Shown one piece after another: positions 21,465-29,935 of a stretch of 64,000 nucleotides of DNA; the first letter of the stretch is position 1, and the number at the start of each line of letters is the position of its first letter. The position numbers were made by a program, and so were the translations under genes. Origin of the DNA: Prorocentrum cordatum. Taxonomy: Eukaryota; Sar; Dinophyceae; Prorocentrales; Prorocentraceae. The notes beneath the pieces were generated by a model. The model made no database searches. It saw nothing but the letters and a program-made list of their open reading frames with translations, and was not told the origin of the DNA. The stretch is from positions 1-64,000 of the forward strand of contig CAUYUJ010021042.1 of the NCBI GenBank assembly GCA_963575745.1, in the 5' to 3' direction.

Positions 21465-22374
21465 GTGGTCGCGGGCGGGAGCGGCTCCGTTCGGAAAAAA
21501 TGGCCATTGCTGGCTTGCCTCCTTCCTGCCCCCTCCTCTCCTCTTCACTTCCCACCCCCTCCTCTACCTCCTCTACCTCCTCCTCCTCCTCCTCCTCCTC
21601 CTCCTCCTCCTCCTCCTCCTCCTCCTCCTCTTGCTCGACCGCCCCCTGCACGCGCCTCCTCTTTCTCCTCGTCTTCCCCGTCCTCCTTCTCATCGCCTCC
21701 CTCCTCCTTGCCGTGCCCGCGAGCCTGAATCCCTCGCGCACGGTGAGTGCGTCGCGTATGTGGCCGAGCATGGCCCTGATCTTCTTGGCGTTCTGGTCAG
21801 CCCACTCCCCTCGTTGGCTGCGCAGCCGCCAGGTCTCCTCGTGGTCGGACGCGATCTTGTAGAGCGCCGCCTTGGGCAGGCGGGGGATATATAAAAAAAA
21901 AATCGAAACTGTTCCGACTCGAATGCCTCCAATCCGAAGGATCTTGATTTTCGAAGAGGGTCGAACTCAACAAAAAAATCTAAGGGATCAAACTCGGAAA
22001 GAGTCTAGGGACGAGAAGGGGGTCCTCGTCTCTCTCCTCCCTCCTCTCCTCCCTCCGCCTGTTCTCCTCCCTCCTCCCCTCTTCTCTCTCCACCGCCTCC
22101 TCCATCTCCCTCCCTTCCTCTCCACCACCCTTCTCCTCTCCTCCGCCTTTCCTCTATCTAACACCCATCAAGCCTTCGCTGCCCGCTGCGTCACGCTGGC
22201 GTGCCCCAGCTTACGCGTGCTCTTCAAGAGCAGCCCGTGGTATCTGAGGACGTCGCTGTCCTTCCTGCCGCTCTGGCTGGTCGCGTAGTCGATCGCGTCG
22301 ACTGCGCGGATGTGGAGCCTCCACACCGTGCACAGCGCCTCGTCGTCGTCATTGCAGCTGCTGCGGGGCGCCGC
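14479..22374 (-). CDS. Multi-exon gene, unknown function, about 11 exons
   Basis: The exons I can place are A 22374-22174, B 21870-21725, C 21221-20405, D 20202-19742, E 19042-18142, F 17920-17849, G 17490-17395, H 17228-16671, I 16430-15780, J within 15433-15200 and K ending at 14479. A to I join without breaking frame. Donors are GC (A, B, E, G), GA (C, F) and GT (D), each followed by an AG|G acceptor; the H/I boundary bases are ambiguous but in frame, and I/J and J/K are not resolved. Several introns carry the same short sequence at both ends, e.g. GAGGCCA for E/F and CAGGAC for C/D. The product, over 1500 residues, is rich in Ala, Gln, Glu and Lys with basic clusters such as KRKAAKK, suggesting a nuclear protein. 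I recognise no domain. The start lies upstream of 22374 and was not found. Confidence 0.65.
15048..15201. repeat. Intron-borne inverted repeat of GATTCCATCGC units
   Basis: Arms GGAAATCCTCGGCCCGAGCG (from about 15050) and its exact reverse complement ending near 15196, extended by GATGG on the inner side, enclose about a dozen GATTCCATCGC/GATGGAATCGC units. The structure could fold into a long stem. It sits between exons J and K of the minus-strand gene. Confidence 0.8.
15200..15433 (-). CDS. Exon J of the 14.5-22.4 kb gene (Ala/Pro linker)
   Basis: In the frame with APKDSPGQHSLAAAAQ this encodes an Ala/Pro/Thr linker with EAEGETAAPETPVP. A GA-starting reading in another frame also exists, so the acceptor is uncertain (15433, or the AG before CACTCG, or the AG before GCCGCG). 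Confidence 0.45.
15478..15575. repeat. (TC)n microsatellite in intron
   Basis: About 95 bp of TC with a few CC breaks, within the intron between exons I and J. Confidence 0.95.
15780..16430 (-). CDS. Exon I of the 14.5-22.4 kb gene
   Basis: 217 codons in the same frame as exon H. Charged and aromatic: EKHVETLKPHERKEFEFW, GRWQRAIAADSKLKADYAQV, HDKKVKKFTKTTEDRRTHW, and later YMWRCMSMGPPWVTYDEW. The stretch near 15930-16070 (Arg/Thr-rich, less conserved look) could be a further short intron. The likely donor at 15779 is GA after GAGCAG. Confidence 0.6.
16466..16630. repeat. Poly-G tract in intron
   Basis: About 160 bp with runs of up to about 20 G on the plus strand, inside the 240-bp intron between exons H and I. 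It is C-rich in the sense of transcription, so quadruplex formation would be on the template-complementary strand. Confidence 0.9.
16671..17228 (-). CDS. Exon H of the 14.5-22.4 kb gene (Ala/Gln repeats)
   Basis: 186 codons. The first 70 residues are a degenerate repeat of AAAQQKKQQAQQAA type, 30-45 bp units at DNA level. Then follow DISGTWPTGSKMVEAALG and TFGERDEFDLSQKVYEIFTG. The DNA repeat GCGCCGCCTG/CTGCTGAGCTGCC shows recent unit expansion. Such Gln/Ala arrays are usually flexible or coiled. Confidence 0.6.
17655..17728. repeat. (GGA)n microsatellite in intron
   Basis: About 70 bp of GGA with one AGA step, in the intron between exons F and G. Confidence 0.93.
18142..19042 (-). CDS. Exon E of the 14.5-22.4 kb gene (acidic coiled coil)
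   Basis: 901 bp, entering in phase 2 from exon D. It opens with a basic patch (RGSWKPRKRSKQD), then an acidic region (EEVEVVESAEESRGE, DADSDEAEGSD), then a Glu/Ala heptad-like stretch (QEEAAREAEERDAEEAA), and ends with two copies of ERLGLSQEA / QRLGLSQEA. The two SQEA repeats are direct duplications at DNA level near 18270 and 18355. Its donor is GC at 18141. Confidence 0.62.
19742..20202 (-). CDS. Exon D of the 14.5-22.4 kb gene (basic, Lys/Ala-rich)
   Basis: 461 bp. Rich in Lys, Ala, Gly and Thr with clusters KRAAGRAKAKG and PKRKAAKKAV, typical of nuclear or DNA-binding tails. The acceptor is TTTCGCAG|GAC and the donor GT at 19741, the one plain GT donor in this gene. Confidence 0.62.
20405..21221 (-). 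CDS. Exon C of the 14.5-22.4 kb gene
   Basis: 817 bp. It starts PPKWAREFAAEATS, passes through an acidic Glu/Asp/Gly repeat (GGGEDDAEE units of 27 bp, at about 20990-21130), then a well-mixed region with HGLKVIAQMSGFHLGFDEAM, KKLSWVIPHTLAEEFEETP and GRWMVIRKHGAGGKAQVLQM. This region looks like a folded domain, but I do not recognise it. The GA donor is at 20404 after ATCCAG. Confidence 0.65.
21337..21462. repeat. Poly-G tract, about 125 bp
   Basis: Almost pure G on the plus strand, with single A, T or C breaks, in the intron between exons B and C. The flank at 21240-21335 holds GGAATTCC-like palindromic short repeats. Confidence 0.92.
21575..21632. repeat. (TCC)n microsatellite
   Basis: About 58 bp of TCC in the intron between exons B and C. 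Confidence 0.93.
21725..22374 (-). CDS. Exons A and B of the 14.5-22.4 kb gene
   Basis: Exon A (22374-22174) encodes a helical stretch with NDDDEALCTVWRLHIRAVD and ends at AAG|GC. Exon B (21870-21725) begins right after an identical CTGCCCAAG|GCGGCG acceptor and encodes DHEETWRLRSQRGEWAD. The 15-base string CTGCCCAAGGCGGCG occurs at both acceptors, so exon starts share a duplicated edge. Confidence 0.6.
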
Positions 22375-22384
22375 CTTGGGCAGC

Positions 22385-23276
22385 TTTCCGTCATCCTCCT
22401 TCCTTCTCCCCCCTTCTCCTCCTCCCTCCCCCTCGTCCTCCTTTCTCCATCTCCTCCTTCCTCCTCCTTCCTTCCTTTTCCTCCTCCTCCTCCCCCCCCT
22501 CTTCCTCCTTCCTCCTCCTTCCTCCTCCTCTTCCTCTTCCTCCTTCCTCCTCCCCCGTCATCGCCCTCCTCTTCTGTCCGCTCTCTCCTCCTTCTTCCTC
22601 GTCCTTCCTCTTTTCTTCCCTCTTTCCCCTTCGTCCCCCTCTCCGTGCGTCCCCCTCTCCGTCGCGGTTTCGGATGGCCTGTTGTTTTTGCGCGCCCCCC
22701 CCCCCCCCCCCCTTTTCGCCTTGATTTTCGAGGGCGGAAGGGGGGGGGTGAAGGGGATAGTGCGGGCGGAGCGGTCGTTGACCCTTCGCGCCGTCGGCGG
22801 CTGCGAGAGCTGGGCAGCCATGGCGGCGCAGGCCGCGCGGCCACCTCGCGGCGGGGCGCGGTGGCGCTCCGCCGGTTCGTTTGAACCGACGGCGAGGCAC
22901 GGCGAGCCGACGACGCGCCCCCGCCCCTCTTCGGAGGACCCCCCCCCCTGGAACCCCGAAAAGCACAATCCTCCGCCGCGTTCGCGGCTGGTGCGTGGTA
23001 GAATGCCGAGATGCTGTCTGGCATGGATTCACCTCAACACTTTGTTATGCTAACGTGCTGCTCTGACATTGCGTTCATGTCCATATCGTGTATACGTGTG
23101 TGCGTGTGCTCTTATATTGTGTAATGCGTGCGATAATAATAGCATTACATGTATATAATAATGAAACATATGGATATATAGCATCAACGCCATTGTGGCG
23201 AATACTACTTGAGCCAACGCCAGTTCATGCTTACAACATAAGCAAAATAATGTTAAACATTGCATTTCATTTTTTG
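22385..23276. other. Pyrimidine-rich stretch and AT-rich island, no supportable gene
   Basis: 22390-22640 is almost pure C/T on the plus strand. 22696-22716 is a C run. 23040-23280 is AT-rich with ATATAATAATG motifs, unlike all neighbours, and abuts the broken 3' end of the retrotransposon. Confidence 0.5.
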
Positions 23277-26200
23277 AAGTGATTAGACCTCAGGGACTCG
23301 CTCCCTCTGGCCAAAGTCGCCTTCAGCAATGGGCCAAACGTTAGGCGCGAATCAAAAAGAACCCCCCAGCAGGACCTTTAAGTCTACAGCTGGACAGCCG
23401 ACGTCTCCTGGAGGAGGGCTGTCGAGGATCGCCATGGCAGCTGTTTTCCCCGTTTTGTAATTAAACTGGGAACGGGTACGCCTCGCATGCCGGGAGGAGG
23501 CCGACCACGGCTCACGCGAGACGATTGCGCGGAGAGCACCTGGCGAGGAGGTTGCGACCGTCAAGTCATCCACAAACTGCAGCGGGGGGAGGAGGCCCGA
23601 GCCCAGCCGGTCACGCAGGTAGGCCTTGTCGGCCTCTGTGGCAACACGCGTGGCCCCACAGCGAAGCGCACGCTTAGCCCTCGGGTAGGGCGCCTGCTCC
23701 GCGGCGGCCGCGGACGCCACCTCAACAGCGAGAGCTTCGAGGACGCCCCCAACAGCCGGCGGGGCGGGCGCGCCATCGCAGGAGGGCTCGGAGACACTGA
23801 TGCCCAAACAATGGTGGCGGAGGTGGGGTTCCACCCAAGCAGCGCCGCTTCCTGGTAGTGCACGATATACTTCTTCAGCCAGCCACTTGAGCTGCGCGTT
23901 GAAAACGCCAACGCTGAATCTACGCCCCTGGGCTGTTCCACCACCGAGGGAAAATGTGGGCGACGCATGGCCGCGGAGCGCGATGTATTGCGCGTCAGAC
24001 GACATGAAATCATCAAGCAGGAGCCAGTCGTCACCACGCACCCCCGCCTCGTAGGCATTGAACAGCATGGCGAGATGAGACGCCACATCGAAAGCCCACT
24101 GGAGGTCCGTAACTGCCCAATAAGTGGCAAGACCTTGGGCGCTACGGAGTTGAGCGTGGAGGAGAAGGGAGAGAAGGAGGGAGATAGGGTCCCCAACGCC
24201 GCCCTGCCGCGCAACCCCGCAGTACTTCTCAAGCGAAGGAGCGTTGCGCAGGTTCCACAGCCCATCCACAACGGATGTCATGACCGCCGAGATAGAAATC
24301 GGCCGGAGACATAAAGTTGACCGAACAACGCGGGGCCCCGACTTATGGAGAGGCGCGACCTGGCGAATCGACCACAGGGTGCTCGTGAGCGCGCAGTGCC
24401 TGGAAAGATTTGCGAGGGCACGCGTGACCCGGCGGCCCTCAGGGACCGGTGAACGGACAGCTGCGAAGCAGCCGCGGACCGCGGCAGATGTCGTTTTTAG
24501 ACTGTCTAACACCGCGTCCACCTCTTCGACAGAGTACGGACCAATGTGCGCGTGCACCGGCCCCCCGCCCATCGACCTTATGGCCGAGACCGCGCGGGCC
24601 TGGGCTTGTTGCGCCGCCGCATCGAATTCGAAGTCGTTCTGCACTCGGCCTGTCAAGTCAGACTGCAAGAGCGCGAGCGATTTCTCAACGTCAAGGGAGC
24701 GCCCGTCGACCGTGTCGACGAGAGCAATCTGAAAGGTATTACGGGACCGGAAGCGCTCATTAAGGAAGCGCTCCGCCAGCCTTGGATTCTGGGCGCGAAG
24801 GTCAGAGATGCGCTGGAAGGCACGATGGCGGTCCGCCCACGCGGCTTGCGCCACCGCCCGCTTAAAAGCAGCGTGCGAAACGTGAGCTGATGGGTCAACC
24901 GGGGGGCTACTGACACGCGCTGGGGACGCCGCGGACGCCTTCGCGGCCCCCGCTGCGAATCCCGCAAGCACGTAGATTACATCCCGGGCCCATGCCGACG
25001 CGTCCAACAGAATGCGGCGTTCTTTCTTAAATGCCCCACCTCCGCTCCACGGGGGACGGAGCCAAGCGCACGATAAGAGAGACTCGACCGCACCTGCTAA
25101 GGCTTCTAAGACTGGGGCCACTGCTGACAGCGCATCATCCCACTGACCATGAGTGCGCCATCCCACGCGGGAGAGACCAGATGTCGGTGGAGTGCGAAAA
25201 GCGCATGGCACTGAGCATGAGACCAGACGGTGCTCCGAGTCCACCCCGACAGCATGAGCAACAACAGTTGGAAGGACCTGGTGCCGCTCTGCAAGGGTTA
25301 AATCAATGCATGTGCCAGAATCGTGCGTGGGCACAGGCGGGTTACACGCCACAAACCCAGCAGCGTCGACCATTGCCTCAATCGTGCGGTCGGGCGCTGA
25401 CTGCCGGCAGTGCGAGCACGAGCAGCCAGGTAGGTGATGCAGGACGTGCGACAAGTGGACGTTGCCGCCGCCGCAAATCAAAATCCGCACTTCCGGGTGG
25501 CGTGCACGCACAGACGACAAGGAGGAGAAAATGTTGGTCCACGTAGGCACGTCACCACCAGGGGCAGGATAGCACGCGCAAAAGACAAAGCACGGGCTGC
25601 AGGGGTGGAGGAGCCAGATGCTTCACCCCAGAACTCAAACCACTGCACGCGATCCGATGAAAGCTCAGGGATCGGGCGGAGGAGTGAGGCGATTTCGCTC
25701 CGCACAAACAAGCCCACTGCACCCCGAGAGGCAGACCGCGGCCCCATCCAAGAGAATGGGAATCCCGACGGCAGTAGCGCCGCTGGCGGCATGCGCGCAC
25801 CAGGGAGCACGCAAAGATCGGCGGAGCACTCCGTGAGCGACTGGGCGACCGCGCGCAGGCGCCACTCTAACAGAACATCAGTCCCGAGGGCGAGGAAACC
25901 AAGGCGCCCGGGATTGAGAACAGCAAGGCGAATGGAAAGCTCCGGTTCCGCACGGGTAGGCGGGCTCAGCGCGGGCGCAGCCTCAGCGCGAACGCCCCCA
26001 GCATAAGGTGAAACCAAACGCTGTCGTGAAGGAGCCGAGGCCAAACGCCCAAGCGCAGGCGCAAGCTCCCTACGTAGAAGCGTCGATAGCGCGGCCACAA
26101 GGGCAGCGAGCGGGGCAGCAGCACCGTCACATGAGTGCAGCAAGTGGGGCGGGAGCAACGGGCAGGCATGTAAAAGCGCATCGCAATCTCTGGTGAGAGC

Positions 26201-26335
26201 CGCGAGTTCAAGGCCGCGGGTTTCTGAGCCCAGCCACGAGAGGGCGAATTCGCGTAAGGAGGTTGCTGGATATACGGGCCCGCGGTCACCCATTGCCGGC
26301 AGCGGCCGCCCACCCGCCCCCTCGGCATCGAGCAT
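23277..26335 (-). mobile_element. Non-LTR retrotransposon ORF2 remnant (endonuclease and RT)
   Basis: The frame 26335-25478 carries the first part of an apurinic-type endonuclease (LAVLNPGRLGFLALG, then SADLCVLPGA). The frame 25550-23352 continues with ICGGGNVHLSH, GTCIDLTL (25297-25320) and SEHRLV, the usual GDxNxH, IDxxL and SDH positions, the first of them degenerate. RT motifs follow: APLHKSG...LRPISI, DLQWAFDV (24081-24110), LGGGTAQG, FVDDLTVA (23550-23575, the catalytic DD) and NYKTGKTA. Two frameshifts are visible: at about 25560-25600, where CYPAPGGD moves to the second frame, and at about 23350, where the frame reading LTFGPLLKATLARG is displaced. The RNase H region is missing and the sequence stops at the AT-rich island near 23277, so the element is 3' truncated and inactive. 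Confidence 0.85.
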
Positions 26336-26534
26336 TCAATGACAGCTGCAACACGGCAACGACAGAGAAGCGGCCCCATCCAGAGAAGAGGAACGGGGTA
26401 CAGGGAAGACGCGATAAGAACACGCAACGCGACGGAGAAGCACAAAAAAACAAAGAGACGGGGGGGCGCGCAGACGAGAAGACGAGACGCGCAGACAAGA
26501 GAACGACAGTGAGCCACAGCGCGACAATGAAACG

Positions 26535-26590
26535 CCCACCTGTTTCCACCCCGGCGGGTGCCCCCAGGGCCAAAACAGGCGGGAGTTTTT
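26535..26590. repeat. 56-bp hairpin, copy 1
   Basis: CCCACCTGTTT followed after about 30 bp by AAACAGGCGGG and GTTTTT. The arms are inverted repeats with one mismatch. It matches the copies at 26686 and 29437. Confidence 0.82.
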
Positions 26591-26685
26591 CAGGCCAAGA
26601 AAGGGCCGGCAGGACGCCGACCCGGACAGGGGCAGCAGGCCCCCAGGGACCAAGGGGGGGGGCAGGAGCCCAACAGCCAAAAACA

Positions 26686-26741
26686 CCCACCAGATACCAC
26701 GCCGGCGAGGGCCCCCAGAGCCAAAACAGGTGGGAGTTTTT
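26686..26741. repeat. 56-bp hairpin, copy 2
   Basis: The left arm has drifted (CCCACCAGATACC) while the right arm AAACAGGTGGGAGTTTTT is intact. It lies 151 bp from copy 1 in the same orientation. Confidence 0.78.
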
Positions 26742-26927
26742 GGGGCCAAGCGGGGGGGGGCGATGCTACGCCCTCCCACGCGGCAATCACAGCCCATGGT
26801 GGCGTTCCATCCCTCTCCCCCCCGCTGGCACCTACCTCGGCAGGAACGCATTCAGGTGCTCCGCGGCCGCCCCAACACTTCCCTCGTCGTCTTCCACGGG
26901 GGGCCCGCCGCCACGATCAGCATTCGA

Positions 26928-26972
26928 CAGGAGGAGGAGGAGGAGGAGGAGGAGGAGGAGGAGGAGGAGGAC
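26928..26972. repeat. (GGA)n run ending in GAC triplets
   Basis: Preceded by CCACGATCAGCATTCGACAG. A closely similar unit (CCACGATCAGAGTTCGACAG followed by GGA and GAC runs) lies at 29548-29620, so each hairpin-bearing block has the same layout. Confidence 0.85.
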
Positions 26973-27363
26973 GACGACGAGCAGATCAAAGGACAGGACG
27001 CGCAGACAAGAGAGAGGCAATGAGCCGCAGCACGACTGGGAAGCACAATGACGAATGCACCGCATTACGACTGTGGAGCACAATATGAGAGTCAAGTTCG
27101 TCCAACCTTTGTAGAGGGCCCAGACCTAACGCTACTGCCGGGAATCACGAACTGCCCCATGTGCGGAGCGAGACTGAAGCCAAGGACAGAGAGTATGAAA
27201 GGCAGAGGCAGGCAACTGTTTAACCGCTACGCTGCAAACTATAAGGTTCATAAGGCGTCTGCCGACGAGCACGCTCAAAGGACACGTAGCGGGGAGCCCC
27301 GTTGAAAATGCTCAAAGTGCCAGCGCGTGCCTGAGGGTGCGTCAAGCACTGGCGGCCCAGCTA

Positions 27364-28945
27364 CTAGGGCGGCACCCAAGCAGGGCCGTGAGCAGGCGGG
27401 GGCCCCTCCGAGAGTGATGACACAATGTAGTGAATATCCCGCTCAGCCTGCTCCAAAATCTCACGTGCCGACCTCTTGGGGGCTGGCGCGCGCACAGCGC
27501 CCCCGGTCGCAGGCGGCGCGGGCGATTGTAGATCCGTCACGGGGCCGAGAAAAAGGGATTAACTCCTCTATCCAAGTGTCAAGAACGGCGCGGCTGCCGC
27601 GCACTACGACGCTGCCGAACCTCCTGTTCACCAGCTGGATTTGAAAGGATTGCTTCGGCTGCAACTCCACGGTGACATCGAGAGACGGCTGCTTATAGTC
27701 ACCATTGGCAACGGCGAAGGGCAGGGCGGCACGGTGCGCATTGGCCCCGCGCGCGGGGCCCTCTACAATCGCAATGCCCATGGCCTGGGCCGCGTCGTGC
27801 AAATCAAGCTGGGAGGTCAGGTTCGAGGCAGAGTGCGCCGTGGGCTTCAGCCTCTGGTCCCTAGACTGGCCAACGGTCTGCCGGAGCCTCATCAGCCAAC
27901 TGGCGACTGCGTCTTGGTGCGCAGCGCGCGTGGTGAAACGTGCCAGGCTGGCAGGATCCTGTGGGCCAGGCGGCGCGCCGAGGATGGGCGCTGGGGCGGG
28001 CGCGCCAGCCACTTGGCTGCGAGCCTGGGCCAGGATGGCAGCTTGCGCCACCGCCTTGGGTGCGCTCGGCGGGCCCGGCGCCGCTTCCCGAGGAGGCGCA
28101 GCAGCGCCGATCGTGGCAGACTGCGTGGGCAAGGCGGCAGCGAGCGCGCCAGGCGCGGCCGGGAGACTGCGAGCCGGCGTCGCACTTGGAGTGGGCTCGC
28201 CCCCGGACGCCGCAAGCGCGTCAATCCGAGCCCTGAACTCGCTCACGCGAGCATGGTGCTGCGCTACCTGTTGCTGGACTTGTTCGCGGGTAGGCGGCGG
28301 GCCCGTGCTAAGCGAGCCGGGCTGCGATGACGCCTTCAGAACTGGCGACGGTGCTGCGGGCGATGCCGACATCGCCGTGGCCACCGCTGCTGGCTGCGCA
28401 ACTGGGGTTGGCCCCGCCGCTGGGACTGGCGCTGGTGGCGGCGGCGGTGGGGGCGGTGGCGGCTGGCTCGCGGCAGGGTGCTCCCACTGGCTGTGGCTCA
28501 TAGCCCTGTTGATGAAGTACAACGCACCAGCAAGATCCCTTCTCGACTCCCAGCCTGGGGGCAGGCTCGGCGGGCTCAGGACCGGCGGGCCCGGCGAGCT
28601 GGGCGCCGGGGACAAGCGCGCTCTCCCGGACGGGGAGGATGCGGGGCGCGGCACTGGGGACGTTGGCGGTGAGGAGGCAAGCGACTTGGGGGCAGGAGCC
28701 GCCCCTAGAGCCTTGGTGGCGACGCCAGGGTACACAGGCCCATCCCAAACGCCCGGGGGAGCCTGCAACGGGCTGAGCGTCAGCTGGGTTGCGTGGTCCA
28801 CGGCCCTCGGCGATAACACTGGCGGCGTGGGGCTGACACTGCTGCGCGAGGAACTGCGGCGCCGGCGCCGCGAGGGGCTGCGGCGACGGCGCCTAGAAGG
28901 GGAGCGGCTGCGGCTGTCATCACGCCGGCGGCGGGAGCGCCCCAT
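27364..28945 (-). CDS. Probable retrotransposon ORF1 with RS-rich start and WW domain
   Basis: The ATG at 28945 opens MGRSRRRRDDSRSRSPSRR, an Arg/Ser region like those of splicing factors. Residues about 128-157 form a WW domain: LPPGWE, then G-x-x-YF-x-N, then QWEHP, with both signature Trp and the closing Pro (about 28475-28564). Pro-rich linkers flank it. The C-terminal part includes QSFQIQLVNRRFGSVVVRG and LDTWIEELIPFSRPRDG. The open frame stops at 27461, but the next frame carries a natural continuation (AREILEQAERDIHYIVSSL) to a stop at 27364, so a one-base loss near a G run at about 27510 is likely. It lies upstream of the ORF2 remnant on the same strand. WW domains bind proline-rich peptides; its role in a retroelement is unknown. 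Confidence 0.65.
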
Positions 28946-29436
28946 CCGGCAGCGACAGGTGGCCGAGGTGAGATGCCCACCCAGAGAAAGAAAACAAAAC
29001 AAAACGCTCAAGCAAATCCCTGGGCCAAACAGCGCCTGGGATAGAGAGACAGCGTGCAGCGTTCCTTCCTGCGCACGCCCGCGGCGCGATAGCACGGCTA
29101 GAAGCATGACGCTCCTCCCCGAGCACGCCGAGCAAGGGCGGCCGGACAGCAGGCCAGCAGAGGCAGGCAGCTCATGCACGCCACTCAAGCGAGCGCATCA
29201 CTACTGCGAAGCGCAATCACATAGCACGTTCCCAACACTCGGACCGCAATCGTGAAAAGAATACCTGACATAATAGCAGATACGGCATTCAAGGGAGATG
29301 AAAGTATCACGACTGAGAAGCAAAGCGCGACAGTTGACAAACTGGACACATGTCGTCGGTGCTGGCGCGAGAGGCACAGCGACTCCGCGCTACTCGAACC
29401 CCCTGGGCCCGGGGGGGGACACCAACGACGAAAACA

Positions 29437-29491
29437 CCCACCTGTTTCCACCCCGGCGGGGGCCTCCAGAGCCAAAACAGGTGGGAGTTTT
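29437..29491. repeat. Hairpin, copy 3 (perfect arms)
   Basis: CCCACCTGTTT and AAACAGGTGGG form perfect 11-bp inverted arms around about 28 bp, followed by GAGTTTT as in copies 1 and 2. It lies upstream of the WW-domain ORF (which is on the minus strand). Confidence 0.85.
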
Positions 29492-29658
29492 CGGAGCCAG
29501 GCCAGGGCGAGGGGGCACGCCGACCAGGAGCCCCCAGCAGGGACAGCCACGATCAGAGTTCGACAGGAAGAGGAGGGAGGGAGGAGGAGGAAGAGGAGGA
29601 GGACGACGACGACGACAACAACGACGACGAGGAGGCGGCGAGGGCACCAAAGCAGAAA

Positions 29659-29763
29659 CTATGTTTTCCCAACGCCGGCGCGCTTCGCCGCCGGCGGGGC
29701 CGCAGGCGCCGGCGCTGCTCTCTTCACCCCTCCGCCCCCATACGCTTCAGCAACAACCTTATC
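29659..29763 (-). pseudogene. Severed 3' coding end of the minus-strand gene at 36.3-37.7 kb
   Basis: If the LINE and one target-site copy are removed, the frame of the gene at 36256-37695 continues here for 34 codons (DKVVAEAYGG, then an Ala/Pro-rich tail with KRA) to TAG at 29659-29661. This is the displaced end of that gene and explains its abrupt stop on the other side of the insertion. Confidence 0.85.
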
Positions 29764-29785
29764 AAAAACGCACAGGGCACTCTCT
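29763..29785. repeat. Target-site duplication, left copy (23 bp)
   Basis: Begins CAAAAACGCACAGGGCAC and ends TCTCT. It is identical to 36255-36277. Confidence 0.95.
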
Positions 29786-29806
29786 CCGTAGCCATTTTGG
29801 CTCAAG
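29786..29806 (+). other. Intact dinoflagellate spliced leader in genomic DNA
   Basis: An exact match to the 21 fixed bases of the dinoflagellate SL, beginning CCGTAGCC and ending TTTTGGCTCAAG. The T just before it (last base of the target duplication) fits the variable first SL base. It forms the exact 5' end of the inserted LINE. Confidence 0.97.
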
Positions 29807-29828
29807 TCCGTAGCCCTTTCGGGTCAGG
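29807..29828 (+). other. Relict spliced leader directly behind the intact one
   Basis: TCCGTAGCCCTTTCGGGTCAG and one more G: 18 of 22 bases match the SL (including the first, variable, position). An SL followed at once by a decayed SL is the pattern expected if an mRNA was trans-spliced, inserted, transcribed and trans-spliced again. Confidence 0.82.
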
Positions 29829-29935
29829 ACCTGGCCTCACTGGCAAGGGGGGAGCAGCGGCCCCCACAGTGCTCCTCCTCGTCTGCCAGGCCAGACGAGG
29901 GATTTTGGCTTCTCCCGCTCTCGAGCTGCTGTGGC

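Noticed and set aside
27048-27305. Plus-strand frame with NCPMCGARLKPR, zinc-ribbon-like
   Set aside because: Only one clear Cys pair, codon use is not coding-like, and it lies between parts of a minus-strand retroelement.
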